A DNA stretch of 64,000 nt from Litoreibacter halocynthiae (GTDB lineage: Bacteria; Pseudomonadota; Alphaproteobacteria; Rhodobacterales; Rhodobacteraceae): the NCBI RefSeq assembly GCF_004365635.1, contig NZ_SOBH01000002.1, positions 186,001 through 250,000 of the forward strand, read 5' to 3'. Below, piece by piece: positions 55,710 to 64,000 of the stretch. How positions within the stretch are numbered: position 1 is the stretch's first letter; every line of letters starts with the position of its first letter. Both the position numbers and the translations under genes were made by a program. The notes under the pieces were generated by a model. The model was not told the DNA's origin and did no database searches. It saw only the letters and a list, made by a program, of their open reading frames with translations.

Positions 55710-57284
55710 TTACGATTTCTGGAACATGGCGAGCATGCGCCGTGTCACGAGGAAGCCGCCGAATATGTTGATGCCGGTCATGAAGACCGCCAACGCCGCC
55801 AGCAAGATCACAAGGAACGACCCTGACCCGATCTGCATCAGAGCGCCCAAAATGATGATCGACGAAATTGCGTTGGTCACGGCCATCAGCGGTGTGTGCA
55901 GCGAATGCGCCACTCCCCAGATTACTTGGAAGCCTACGAAGACCGCCAATACGAACACGATGAAATGCTGCATGAAGCTAGCCGGAGCCACGAGACCCAC
56001 ACCCAGCAACAGCACCGCACCAACCACCAGCAAAGTGACTTGCGTCTTGGTTTGCTGCTTGAATTCGGCGACCTCTTTGGCGGACTTTTCTTCATGCGTC
56101 AGCTCAGGGACCTTCGCCTTCTTAGGTGCCGCCGCAATCGCCGCGATCTTTGGTGGTGGCGGCGGGAAGGTGATTTCGTTGTCGAAGGTCACGGTCGCGC
56201 CGCGGATCACGTCGTCTTCCATATTGTGATTGATCACACCGTCTTTTTCCGGCGTAAGATCGAACAACATGTGTCTGATATTGTTGGAATAAAGCGTAGA
56301 CGCTTGCGCACCCATCCGCGACGGGAAGTCGGTATAGCCGATGATGGTCACACCATTGTCGGTCACGATTTTCTCGTCCATGACTGTCAGTTTGCAGTTG
56401 CCACCCTTCTCGGCGGCAAGGTCCACGATGACAGAGCCAGGCTTCATCGCCGCGACCATGTCCTCGGTCCACAGCTCTGGCGCTTCGCGGTTCGGGATCA
56501 GCGCGGTGGTGATCACGATATCGACCTCCGGGGCCAACTCGCGGAACTTGGCCAGCTGTGCTTCACGGAACTCCGGCGAGGAGACCGAGGCGTAGCCGCC
56601 CGATGTGGAGCCGTCGGCCTGCTCTTCTTCAAAGTCGAGGAATACAAATTCTGCGCCCATCGATTCAACCTGCTCGGCCACTTCCGGCCGCACGTCGAAG
56701 GCGTAGGTGATGGCACCCAGTGAGGTCGCGGTACCGATGGCGGCCAAGCCAGCCACACCAGCACCCACAACCAGCACTTTCGCCGGAGGAACTTTACCGG
56801 CGGCAGTTACCTGCCCTGTAAAGAAGCGTCCAAAGTTGTTGCCGGCCTCGATCACCGCGCGGTAGCCGGCGATATTTGCCATGGAGGACAGCGCGTCCAT
56901 TTTCTGAGCGCGCGAGATACGTGGCACCATTTCCATGGCGATGACCCGTGCGCCAGCCTTCTTGGCGGCTTCCATGCCAGCCTCGTTGGCGGCAGGGTTG
57001 AAGAACGATATCAGGGTTTGCCCTTCGCGGAGCCGCTTGCTCTCGGTCGCATCAGGCTGGCGCACTTTGACGACGACGTCGGCGGCCTTCCACAATGCGG
57101 CGGCGGTCTTTACGACCTCGACGCCCGCGTCTTTGTAGGCTTTGTCGGAAAAGCCTGCCATTGCGCCAGCGCCAGTTTCGATCACGCAAGTGTGGCCAAG
57201 TTTCTGGATTTGCAGCGCAGACTCAGGCGTCATGGCGACACGCGCCTCGCCCTCGAAAGTTTCTTTCGGTGCCCCGATTTTCAT
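55710..57284 (-). CDS. pntA: NAD(P) transhydrogenase subunit alpha
   Basis: 524 residues, one chain with the NAD-binding domain I and the four-helix membrane part (about 400-524) as in the Escherichia-type enzyme. The N-terminus MKIGAPKETFEGEARVAMTP and VVGAGVAGLAAIGTATSLGA are typical of the alanine dehydrogenase/PntA fold. With PntB it uses the proton motive force to make NADPH from NADH. GGGGGA precedes the ATG at 57284. Proline-rich FPPPPPKIAAIAAAPKKA links the two parts. Confidence 0.97.
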   Translation of the reverse strand: MKIGAPKETFEGEARVAMTPESALQIQKLGHTCVIETGAGAMAGFSDKAYKDAGVEVVKTAAALWKAADVVVKVRQPDATESKRLREGQTLISFFNPAANEAGMEAAKKAGARVIAMEMVPRISRAQKMDALSSMANIAGYRAVIEAGNNFGRFFTGQVTAAGKVPPAKVLVVGAGVAGLAAIGTATSLGAITYAFDVRPEVAEQVESMGAEFVFLDFEEEQADGSTSGGYASVSSPEFREAQLAKFRELAPEVDIVITTALIPNREAPELWTEDMVAAMKPGSVIVDLAAEKGGNCKLTVMDEKIVTDNGVTIIGYTDFPSRMGAQASTLYSNNIRHMLFDLTPEKDGVINHNMEDDVIRGATVTFDNEITFPPPPPKIAAIAAAPKKAKVPELTHEEKSAKEVAEFKQQTKTQVTLLVVGAVLLLGVGLVAPASFMQHFIVFVLAVFVGFQVIWGVAHSLHTPLMAVTNAISSIIILGALMQIGSGSFLVILLAALAVFMTGINIFGGFLVTRRMLAMFQKS

Positions 57285-57366
57285 AGAGGGTCCCCCATCG
57301 TATAAGTGAATGTCACGAGCAGATGAGGGTCAATATCGTCGCTTCCGGTGATTCACAAGGCGATCA

Positions 57367-57390
57367 CGCGGTATGCGAAAGTATACTGCG
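57367..57390. promoter_or_regulatory. inverted repeat between pntA and the SDR gene
   Basis: CGCGGTAT (57367-57374) and ATACTGCG (57383-57390) with an 8-nt centre, one mismatch. It is in the 193-nt divergent intergenic region and could be an operator for either side. Confidence 0.3.
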
Positions 57391-57477
57391 TCGACCTTAC
57401 GTCATAACGCAAGAATATGTCTCTCTGGACGCGACGCTCTGTCACGCTAGGGTGGCAGGCATTGGATGGGGGAACGC

Positions 57478-58230
57478 ATGGAACTTTCAGGCAAACACGC
57501 ATTGGTCACAGGCGGTGGCACAGGAATCGGCTTAGCGATTGCACAGGCTTTAGCTGGCGCAGGGGCACAAGTTACAATCTCCGGCCGTCGTATGGAGGTT
57601 TTACAAGACGTCGCAACTGACGGGCTACACCCGCTGATGATGGACGTCACAGAACCAAAGCAAGTGGTCGCAGGCGTAGAAGATGCCGTGGCAGCCCGTG
57701 GTCCAGTCCAGATATGCGTACCCAACGCAGGCATCGCAGAGGGCCGCAGCATCACTAAGATGGATCTCGATTTCTGGCGTCGCACCATGGCGACCAACCT
57801 TGATGGCGCAATGCTGACCATTCAGGCCTGCCTGCCCTCGATGCTAACGACCGATTGGGGCCGCGTCATCGCGGTGTCGTCGATTGCCGGTGTTCGCGGT
57901 TTGCGTGGCGCGCCAGCATACACCGCCTCTAAACATGGGTTGATCGGCCTGATCCGTGGCCTGAGCGAGGATTATATGGGTGGCCCCTATACGTTCAACG
58001 CGCTGTGTCCCGGATATGTCGACACTGAAATCGTCACCCGCAACACCGCCGAGATAGCCAAACGGGCGGGCCTGAGCAAAGAAGACGCGCTTGGCACCAT
58101 GGTCCGCTCCAACCGCCACAAGCGGCTGATCAAAGCGGACGAGATCGGGGCTGCAGCGCTTTGGCTTTGCGGCACGGGATCAGCCTCGGTCAACGGGCAG
58201 ACAATCGAAATTGCAGGCGGACAGGTTTAA
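57478..58230 (+). CDS. short-chain dehydrogenase/reductase
   Basis: 250 residues from MELSGKHALVTGGGTGIGLA (57478), with GGGGGAAC upstream; an ATG 12 nt before is in frame. Rossmann TGGGTGIG motif, NAG in VPNAGIAEG, catalytic Ser in VSSIAGVRG, and YTASK (Tyr-x3-Lys) at about residue 148. Substrate not defined; the pairing with kynureninase downstream (10 nt) suggests related amino-acid or aromatic metabolism, a weak inference. Confidence 0.9.
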   Translation: MELSGKHALVTGGGTGIGLAIAQALAGAGAQVTISGRRMEVLQDVATDGLHPLMMDVTEPKQVVAGVEDAVAARGPVQICVPNAGIAEGRSITKMDLDFWRRTMATNLDGAMLTIQACLPSMLTTDWGRVIAVSSIAGVRGLRGAPAYTASKHGLIGLIRGLSEDYMGGPYTFNALCPGYVDTEIVTRNTAEIAKRAGLSKEDALGTMVRSNRHKRLIKADEIGAAALWLCGTGSASVNGQTIEIAGGQV

Positions 58231-58240
58231 GGACACGACA

Positions 58241-59434
58241 ATGGATATCTTCAAGAAAACACGCGCGATGTTTCACCTGCCCGAGGGTATGACCTATCTG
58301 GACGGCAACTCCCTTGGTCCCCTGCCCTATGCGGCGCAAGACCGCGTCGACGCGATGATGCGCGACCAATGGGGCGAGATGCTGATCACCGGCTGGAACA
58401 AGGCGGGCTGGATGGAGCAGCCCTCCCGCGTGGGCGACCGCGTGGGCAAGCTGATCGGCGCGGAAACGGGCCATGTAGTGCTGGGCGACACCCTGTCGAT
58501 CAAGGTCTACCAAGCGCTGGCTTCCGCGCTGGAGCTGAACCCCGACCGCAAGGTGATCCTCTCTGATAGCGGCAATTTCCCGACTGATCTGTATATGGCC
58601 GAAGGGCTGATCCGGATGCTGGATCGCGGCTTAGAATTGCGCGTCGTCGCACCAGAGGACGTTGAGGCATCCCTTGGTGACGATATCGCGGTGATGATGC
58701 TGACGCAGGTCGATTACCGCTCTGGCCGGATGCACGATATGAGCCACCTCACCGAACTGGCCCACAAGGCAGGGGCGATCACGGTTTGGGATTTAGCCCA
58801 CTCCGCAGGTGCAGTACCAGTGGACCTTGTGGCTGCGAACGCCGATTTCGCGGTCGGATGCACCTACAAATACCTGAACTCTGGCCCCGGCGGCCCCGCT
58901 TTCATCTACGTGGCGCCGCGCCATGCAGAGGTCGTGAACCCCGCCCTATCCGGCTGGCTTGGCCACGAATCCCCCTTCGCGTTTGACTTGAACTACAAGC
59001 CCGGCGCGGGGATTGAGCGGATGCGCGTCGGCACGCCGCCCGTGATCCAGATCGCGGCGTTGGAGGCCGCCCTCGATATCTGGGAGATGGTCGAAATGGC
59101 AGACGTGCGCGCCCGCGCTATCGAGCTGTCGGAGCTGTTCATCAAGGAGGTCGAGGCCCGCTGTCCCGAGTTAACCCTCGCCTCCCCGCGCGACGCGACA
59201 CAGCGGGGCAGTCAGGTGTCATTCGCACATGAAGAGGGCTACGCGATTATGCAGGCGTTGATCGCCCACGGGGTTATCGGAGACTTCCGCGCGCCGGATA
59301 TTTTGCGATTTGGCATCACCCCCCTGTATGTGGGCGAGGACGATATCCTGCGCGCCGCGACCACCCTGCAAGAGATCATGGAGGGACAACTTTGGGACCG
59401 CGACGCCTACCGAATTCGCTCCCGCGTGACCTGA
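58241..59434 (+). CDS. kynU: kynureninase
   Basis: 397 residues from MDIFKKTRAMFHLPEGMTYL (58241). A PLP enzyme that splits kynurenine to anthranilate and alanine. The Lys is in VGCTYKYLNSGPGGPAFIYV, with the DLAHSAGAVPVDL Asp/His before it; LDGNSLGPLP and GDTLSIKVYQALASAL are near the N-terminus. Other kynurenine genes are not in the window. The next gene starts 43 nt inside its end. Confidence 0.92.
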   Translation: MDIFKKTRAMFHLPEGMTYLDGNSLGPLPYAAQDRVDAMMRDQWGEMLITGWNKAGWMEQPSRVGDRVGKLIGAETGHVVLGDTLSIKVYQALASALELNPDRKVILSDSGNFPTDLYMAEGLIRMLDRGLELRVVAPEDVEASLGDDIAVMMLTQVDYRSGRMHDMSHLTELAHKAGAITVWDLAHSAGAVPVDLVAANADFAVGCTYKYLNSGPGGPAFIYVAPRHAEVVNPALSGWLGHESPFAFDLNYKPGAGIERMRVGTPPVIQIAALEAALDIWEMVEMADVRARAIELSELFIKEVEARCPELTLASPRDATQRGSQVSFAHEEGYAIMQALIAHGVIGDFRAPDILRFGITPLYVGEDDILRAATTLQEIMEGQLWDRDAYRIRSRVT

Positions 59435-59901
59435 CCCTGCGCCCGTTCGCCAAAGGCGACGGGGCGGCCAGCTTCGACGTGTTTGTCGACGCCGTGCGTA
59501 GCGGAGCAAAAGAGCATTACACGGCAGAGCAACGGGCCGCTTGGGCCCCTGTCGACACTATGCCTGCAACTTGGGAAGACCGGCACCTCGCGGCTACGGC
59601 ATTTGTTGCGGAAAGTGAGCGGCAACTGGAAGGCTTCATGACCCTAACAGCGGAAGGTGTGATCGACATGGCCTTTGTCCGCCCTCGCGCGATGGGAACC
59701 GGAATTGCGGCGCAGCTTTACGAGAAAATAGAAGCGGCTGCGTGCGCGTCAGGTATGACGCGCCTCACCACAGAGGCAAGCCATCTGGCCCGACCGTTTT
59801 TCTTACGCCGTGAGTGGAACCTTTTGGCCGCTCAATCCGTTCAGAAGCGCGGGCAAACTCTTGAAAACTTCCGCATGGAAAAGCATCTCGGCTCCTCGTA
59901 A
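59392..59901 (+). CDS. GNAT-family N-acetyltransferase (TTG start inside kynU)
   Basis: 169 residues starting at TTG 59392, with GGAGGG 5 nt upstream, so the 43-nt overlap with kynU looks real. The N-terminal DLTLRPFAKGDGAASFDVFV and the acetyl-CoA loop AFVRPRAMGTGIAAQLYEKI match GNAT. HLARPFFLRREWNLLAAQSV is typical of a subgroup of GNAT proteins. Substrate unknown. Confidence 0.85.
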   Translation: MGPRRLPNSLPRDLTLRPFAKGDGAASFDVFVDAVRSGAKEHYTAEQRAAWAPVDTMPATWEDRHLAATAFVAESERQLEGFMTLTAEGVIDMAFVRPRAMGTGIAAQLYEKIEAAACASGMTRLTTEASHLARPFFLRREWNLLAAQSVQKRGQTLENFRMEKHLGSS

Positions 59902-59930
59902 GGAGTGGTGAACAGTAAAGGCGTATTCTG

Positions 59931-60752
59931 ATGGCTCCGAAGTCGAGAAAAGAAAAAGACAAAGAAGACCGCTCGATTGAGAGCGCCAAGAGCCTTGGTG
60001 CGAAGCTGATCTTCGAGGTTGTGCGACGCGAAGGCGATGAGGAGCTGGAACGCCCGATCCGTTCGCTCATCTGGTCGGGTGTTGCGGCGGGCATCATGAT
60101 CAGCCTGTCCGTGCTGGGCGAGGCCATTTTCCGCACCTACCTTCCAGATACGCCATGGCGCCCCTTGCTTGAAAACCTTGGCTACTCGCTTGGCTTTCTG
60201 GTGGTGATCCTTGGCGGGATGCAGTTGTTTACGGAGAACACCATCACGACTGTGCTACCTTTGATGTCGCGCCCCGGATGGCGCATGCTGGGCCGTGTTG
60301 CGCGCCTGTGGGCCGTTGTGTTGACAACCAATGTCATCGGAGCCTTTGCCATCGCCATTCTTTACGCGCATACGCCCGCCCTGCCATCAGAACTTATGCC
60401 CGCGATGATGGAGCTGTCCCATCACGCAACAGGCATGCCAGCTGGTCAAAGCTTCTTCCGCGCCATTCCGGCTGGTGTGATTGTTGCCGCGATTGTTTGG
60501 ATGTTGCCCAATTCTGAAGGGTTCGGTTTTTGGGTGATTTTGACATTCACATGGCTGATCGCTGCCGGTGATTTCACCCACGTTGTCGCCGGATCGGTCG
60601 AAATGGCACTGCTTATGGTCACCGGCCAGCTCGCGCTTTGGCCCGCGCTATCAGGGTTCTTCATTCCGGTGCTGGCGGGCAATGTCGTTGGTGGTACCGT
60701 CATCTTCGCGCTGATCACCTATGGCCAAGTCCGCCACGAGCTGAAGCACTGA
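59931..60752 (+). CDS. formate/nitrite transporter (FNT)-family membrane protein (YfdC-like)
   Basis: 273 residues. A charged N-terminus (KSRKEKDKEDRSIESAK) precedes six helices, beginning IWSGVAAGIMISLSVLGEAI. FNT-like re-entrant loops: LGFLVVILGGMQLFTENTIT and the second half with TWLIAAGDFTHVVAGSVEM and FFIPVLAGNVVGGTVIFALI. The family forms pentameric channels for formate, nitrite or related anions. It is the last plus-strand gene before the convergent DUF1801 gene. Confidence 0.88.
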   Translation: MAPKSRKEKDKEDRSIESAKSLGAKLIFEVVRREGDEELERPIRSLIWSGVAAGIMISLSVLGEAIFRTYLPDTPWRPLLENLGYSLGFLVVILGGMQLFTENTITTVLPLMSRPGWRMLGRVARLWAVVLTTNVIGAFAIAILYAHTPALPSELMPAMMELSHHATGMPAGQSFFRAIPAGVIVAAIVWMLPNSEGFGFWVILTFTWLIAAGDFTHVVAGSVEMALLMVTGQLALWPALSGFFIPVLAGNVVGGTVIFALITYGQVRHELKH

Positions 60753-60759
60753 AGCGGTT

Positions 60760-61158
60760 CTACCGTCGCTTGCGGCTGTGATAGGTGAGGGCCGCGTGGA
60801 TGATGTGGTCGAGCATCTGCGTATCCCCGCCAAGGATCAAACCGCGCTTGCCTGACAGTTCCGGCACGTCACCAAAGATCGCGCGGGCGTCCTCGATGAT
60901 TGTCGTGCTGCAAGGCACCATCACCGCCGCGCGACCGCCGATCCGGCCCAGTCGTATCGTGGTTCCGGTCTTTGGACGTTCGGTCAGATAGGCAGGCTCC
61001 CCCCATTTCAGGGTTTCGGTGAGCGGTCCGACGTCGGGCAAACCTGCCGCAGCATCGAAAATGCGCTGGCGGGCAGATCGCAAAATCGCAGCAGTATCCG
61101 ACGGCAACGCACAAAAAGCCGTCACAATCTCGATAGGGGTATCATCTTTTTCACTCAT
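60760..61158 (-). CDS. DUF1801 domain protein
   Basis: 132 residues, soluble. DUF1801 features: LRSARQRIFDAAAGLPDVGP, TETLKWGEPAYLTERPKTGT, the central GRAAVMVPCSTTIIEDARAI and the C-terminal HIIHAALTYHSRKRR. The family includes SAM-free proteins of uncertain activity (YdhG/YjhX-like). Divergent from the Kef-type gene. Confidence 0.88.
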   Translation of the reverse strand: MSEKDDTPIEIVTAFCALPSDTAAILRSARQRIFDAAAGLPDVGPLTETLKWGEPAYLTERPKTGTTIRLGRIGGRAAVMVPCSTTIIEDARAIFGDVPELSGKRGLILGGDTQMLDHIIHAALTYHSRKRR

Positions 61159-61283
61159 CTCAGCCTCCGGCTTGTATGGAGATGATACTAGTCCACATCG
61201 GTGTTACAAATCTTGCTATAAACCGCGTGGACGCTCCCCGATAAATAGCGTTTGCTGGGCGCAGCGCGACATAAGGTAATTAT

Positions 61284-63164
61284 ATGGACTCCTTCCTCTT
61301 TGCATCGACACTCTATCTGCTTGCCGCTTGTGTGGCCGTGCCTTTGGCCGTGCGCCTGGGCTTGGGGTCGGTGTTGGGCTACCTGACTGCGGGCATCATG
61401 ATTGCCCCGCTGGAAGGATTGGTCGGGTCGGAAACACAAAACCTGCAACACTTTGCCGAGTTTGGCGTGGTCATGATGCTGTTCATCATCGGGCTGGAGC
61501 TTGAGCCGCGCGCCCTTTGGGACATGCGACACAGGCTGATCGGGCTTGGCGGCTTGCAAGTCAGTCTAACGACCGGCTTGATCCTCGCCGCCGCAATGGC
61601 ATTGGGTGTCCCATGGCAGGGGGCCACTGCAATCGGCTTGATATTCGCATTATCTTCGACCGCTATCGTGCTGCAAACACTCAATGAAAAGTCGTTGATG
61701 GGAACAAATGGCGGGCGGTCGGCCTTCTCGGTTCTGCTCACACAGGATATTGCCGTCATCCCGATGCTGGCGCTGGTTCCGCTGCTGGTCTGGCCGGGGC
61801 TGAGCAATCGCGCCGCCGCGACCGACGCCCATCAGGACACCGACCACGGGGCTGCCAGCGATGTCATGCACATGCTGGAGGGGTTGCCCGGCTGGGGCGT
61901 CACCCTGATCACCTTGGCCGCAATCGTCCTGATCATTGTCGGCGGGCATTACATGACGAGGCCGATCTTCCGCTATATCCATCGCGCAAGGCTGCGCGAG
62001 ATGTATACCGCCGTCTCCCTGCTCTTCGTTGTCGGGGTTGCCGCCTTGATGGTTTTGGTGGGGCTGTCACCCGCCCTTGGCGCTTTCCTTGCCGGAGTGG
62101 TGCTGGCCAACAGCGAATTCCGCCACGAACTGGCCGCGGATATCGAGCCGTTCAAAGGCCTGTTGCTGGGCCTGTTCTTCATCACCGTCGGCGCAGGGAT
62201 CAATTTCGAAACACTCCTGAGCGCGCCATTTGTGATCCTTGGACTGACCCTTGGCATGATGGCAATCAAGGCAAGTGTGCTTTTTGTGCTGGCGATCCTA
62301 TTCAAGATCAAAGGCCGCGATCGGATGCTATTCACCCTCGGTCTGGCGCAGGCGGGCGAGTTCGGCTTCGTGCTGACCAGTTTCACCGTGCAGCAAAACG
62401 TGCTTCCGACAGAAATGTCGGAAACCCTGCTTCTGGTCATTGCCCTGTCGATGCTGCTGACGCCACTGCTGTTCATCGCCTATGACAAGCTCCAGCACCG
62501 TTTTCTGGAGCAAAGCGAGGCCGTGCCCCATGACGATATCGACGACCAACAACCGATTATCATCGCCGGTATTGGCCGCTTCGGGCAGGTGGTGAACCGG
62601 TTGCTGCAAAGCTCCGGCTTTCAAACCACGGTTCTGGACCACGACCTGCCGCTAATCCAGTTGATGCGGCGGTTCGGCTTCAAAGGCTATTTCGGCGACC
62701 CGACACGCCCTGAAATGCTGCACGCCGCCGGACTGGCCGAAGCCAAGGTCTTGGTGGTGGCACTGGACGACCCGAAAGCCGCCGTCAAAATCGTGGCCTT
62801 TGCCCGCAAGGAGCGCCCCGATCTGATCATCATCGCCCGCGCCCGTGACCGTGTGCATGTGTTCGAGCTCTACAAAGCAGGCGCGGACAAGATCGTGCGC
62901 GAGATGTTCGACAGCTCGCTGCGGGCGGGCCGCTACGTGCTGGAAGGCATGGGCCTGACCGAGCATGACGCCCACGAGCAGGAGGTCGCCTTCTTCCGCA
63001 TGGACCGTCACGCCATGTCGGACCTTGCCGATCTTTGGGACCCGAATATCCCCGTCAGCGAGAACGAGGCCTATCTGGAGCGCGCCAAAGCCTTGAACCG
63101 CGATCTGGAGGTCGAGCTTCTCGCGAAACTGACCAAGCCGCAGGCGGTCGACGCCGCAGAGTAG
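61284..63164 (+). CDS. Kef-type K+/H+ antiporter with TrkA-N (RCK) domain
   Basis: 626 residues. A CPA2 antiporter domain (residues ~1-410, thirteen helices) with GYLTAGIMIAPLEGLVGSET, VLLTQDIAVIPMLALVPLLV, and SPALGAFLAGVVLANSEFRH. The RCK domain follows: IIIAGIGRFGQVVNRLLQSS (nucleotide-binding Rossmann), DHDLPLIQLMRRFGFKGYFG, and DDPKAAVKIVAFARKERPDL. It moves K+ out in exchange for H+, likely gated by glutathione or NAD(H). No KefG/KefF-type partner gene is beside it. Confidence 0.94.
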   Translation: MDSFLFASTLYLLAACVAVPLAVRLGLGSVLGYLTAGIMIAPLEGLVGSETQNLQHFAEFGVVMMLFIIGLELEPRALWDMRHRLIGLGGLQVSLTTGLILAAAMALGVPWQGATAIGLIFALSSTAIVLQTLNEKSLMGTNGGRSAFSVLLTQDIAVIPMLALVPLLVWPGLSNRAAATDAHQDTDHGAASDVMHMLEGLPGWGVTLITLAAIVLIIVGGHYMTRPIFRYIHRARLREMYTAVSLLFVVGVAALMVLVGLSPALGAFLAGVVLANSEFRHELAADIEPFKGLLLGLFFITVGAGINFETLLSAPFVILGLTLGMMAIKASVLFVLAILFKIKGRDRMLFTLGLAQAGEFGFVLTSFTVQQNVLPTEMSETLLLVIALSMLLTPLLFIAYDKLQHRFLEQSEAVPHDDIDDQQPIIIAGIGRFGQVVNRLLQSSGFQTTVLDHDLPLIQLMRRFGFKGYFGDPTRPEMLHAAGLAEAKVLVVALDDPKAAVKIVAFARKERPDLIIIARARDRVHVFELYKAGADKIVREMFDSSLRAGRYVLEGMGLTEHDAHEQEVAFFRMDRHAMSDLADLWDPNIPVSENEAYLERAKALNRDLEVELLAKLTKPQAVDAAE

Positions 63165-63173
63165 GCAGAGTAA

Positions 63174-64000
63174 TCAGCCGTCGCTGACACCCGCTTCGGC
63201 AAAGGTGGCCATACCGGAATGGCAGGCCACCGCCGCCTTCAACACCCCGATCGCCGCCGCTCCGCCGGAGCCTTCGCCAAGGCGCAGTCCCAGTGACAGC
63301 AGCGGCTCTTTTCCAAGTGCGTCGAGCAATTTGCCATGCGCGCCCTCTGCCGACAAATGCCCCGCGACGCAGTGATCCAGCGCACCTGCGCGTGACTTCT
63401 CCAACACAGACGCAGCCGCGGTGCAGATAAAGCCATCCAGAATAACCGGAATACCATACGCTCGCGCTGCCGCAATCGCCCCCGCCATCGCCGCCAGCTC
63501 GCGCCCGCCCAAACAGCGCAACACCTCCAGCGGCGCGCGCGCGGCATGCAAGGCCAACCCCTCATCCACAACCCGTGCCTTGTTGGCGAGACCTGCATCA
63601 TCAACGCCCGTGCCTCGCCCGACCCAATCCGCCCCTGCACCGCCAAATAACGCAGCCCCCAAGGCCGCGCCTGCGGTCGTGTTGCCGATGCCCATCTCGC
63701 CGGTCACCAAAAGGTCAGCCGATGGGTCCACAGCGTCCCACCCTGTTTGCAAAGCCGCGACGCAGTCTGCTTCGCTCATCGCGGCCTCTTGGGTGAAATC
63801 CGCAGTCGGATTGTCCAAATCCAGCGCATGCACATCCATCTTTGCACCGAAGGCTTTGGCCAACTGGTTGATCGCCGCGCCTCCATGCTTGAAATTCGCC
63901 ACCATCTGAACGGTCACTTCGGGCGGGAACACAGAGACTCCTTGCGCGCAAACTCCGTGGTTGCCAGCAAAAATGACGATCTGCGGGGCCTCCAGCGTGG
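63174..64000 (-). CDS. cobT: nicotinate-nucleotide-dimethylbenzimidazole phosphoribosyltransferase (partial, N-terminus cut by window edge)
   Basis: About 275 codons are visible; translation is still open at base 64000 (reading [20 protein letters not shown]), so the N-terminus lies outside. The enzyme activates dimethylbenzimidazole for the lower ligand of cobalamin. Key segments: [40 protein letters not shown] ([15 protein letters not shown]), and [20 protein letters not shown]. The C-terminal Glu region and [11 protein letters not shown] are present. It converges on the Kef gene. Confidence 0.93.
   Translation of the reverse strand, partial: TLEAPQIVIFAGNHGVCAQGVSVFPPEVTVQMVANFKHGGAAINQLAKAFGAKMDVHALDLDNPTADFTQEAAMSEADCVAALQTGWDAVDPSADLLVTGEMGIGNTTAGAALGAALFGGAGADWVGRGTGVDDAGLANKARVVDEGLALHAARAPLEVLRCLGGRELAAMAGAIAAARAYGIPVILDGFICTAAASVLEKSRAGALDHCVAGHLSAEGAHGKLLDALGKEPLLSLGLRLGEGSGGAAAIGVLKAAVACHSGMATFAEAGVSDG

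Overview
The window looks like a chromosomal segment of an alphaproteobacterium of the family Rhodobacteraceae (Roseobacter group). This is inferred from the high G+C content, the NADH dehydrogenase (nuo) operon with many small interleaved genes, the leucine/isovalerate degradation cluster, the DUF3422 and YghU-type genes, and frequent 4-nt ATGA start/stop overlaps. I saw no tRNA, rRNA, CRISPR array, insertion sequence, integrase or prophage gene. One gene is broken by an in-frame stop.

Layout. (1) 1-17.5 kb, minus strand: the nuo operon for respiratory complex I, read from nuoA at 17.4 kb down to a nuoL cut by the left edge. Thirteen extra ORFs sit between the nuo genes: six exported proteins or lipoproteins, a methyltransferase-like protein, a carboxymuconolactone decarboxylase-like protein, a DUF3291 protein, a DUF4259-like protein, two small membrane proteins, and a membrane-anchored Ala/Lys-rich protein. 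The last ends in the same ~100-residue helix-hairpin-helix domain as the long C-terminal extension of NuoE. A sigma70-like promoter lies upstream of nuoA. (2) 17.6-18.7 kb: an MltB-type lytic transglycosylase. (3) 18.8-28.3 kb, minus strand: a leucine catabolism cluster (ivd, mccB, mccA, HMG-CoA lyase, methylglutaconyl-CoA hydratase) with a GST, two tandem Cys-rich exported paralogues and orphan genes. ivd has a good promoter with a perfect TGAACG-TG-CGTTCA palindrome on its start region. A nonsense-interrupted gene lies in the opposite direction beside ivd. (4) 28.5-42.4 kb: mixed housekeeping genes: a papain-like hydrolase overlapping a DegT-type aminotransferase, gph, glmU-glmS-alkD, moaA, a TSUP transporter, an M20 amidohydrolase, DUF421, DUF998 and an acetylornithine deacetylase-like gene. 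(5) 42.6-48.4 kb, plus strand: a complete oligopeptide ABC transporter (two ATPases, binding protein, two permeases). (6) 48.4-64 kb: DUF3422, ornithine decarboxylase with a structured leader, a MATE exporter, a YghU-type GST, a small periplasmic protein with a strong terminator, pntAB transhydrogenase, SDR-kynU-GNAT, an FNT-family channel, DUF1801, a Kef-type K+/H+ antiporter, and a cobT cut by the right edge.

How the parts fit: complex I, transhydrogenase and leucine degradation form an energy-metabolism core (NADH oxidation, NADPH supply, acetyl-CoA and acetoacetate production). The most unusual material is the accessory gene set in the nuo operon, especially the NuoE C-terminal domain shared with a membrane-tethered neighbour, and the group of small lipoproteins with similar cysteine placement.
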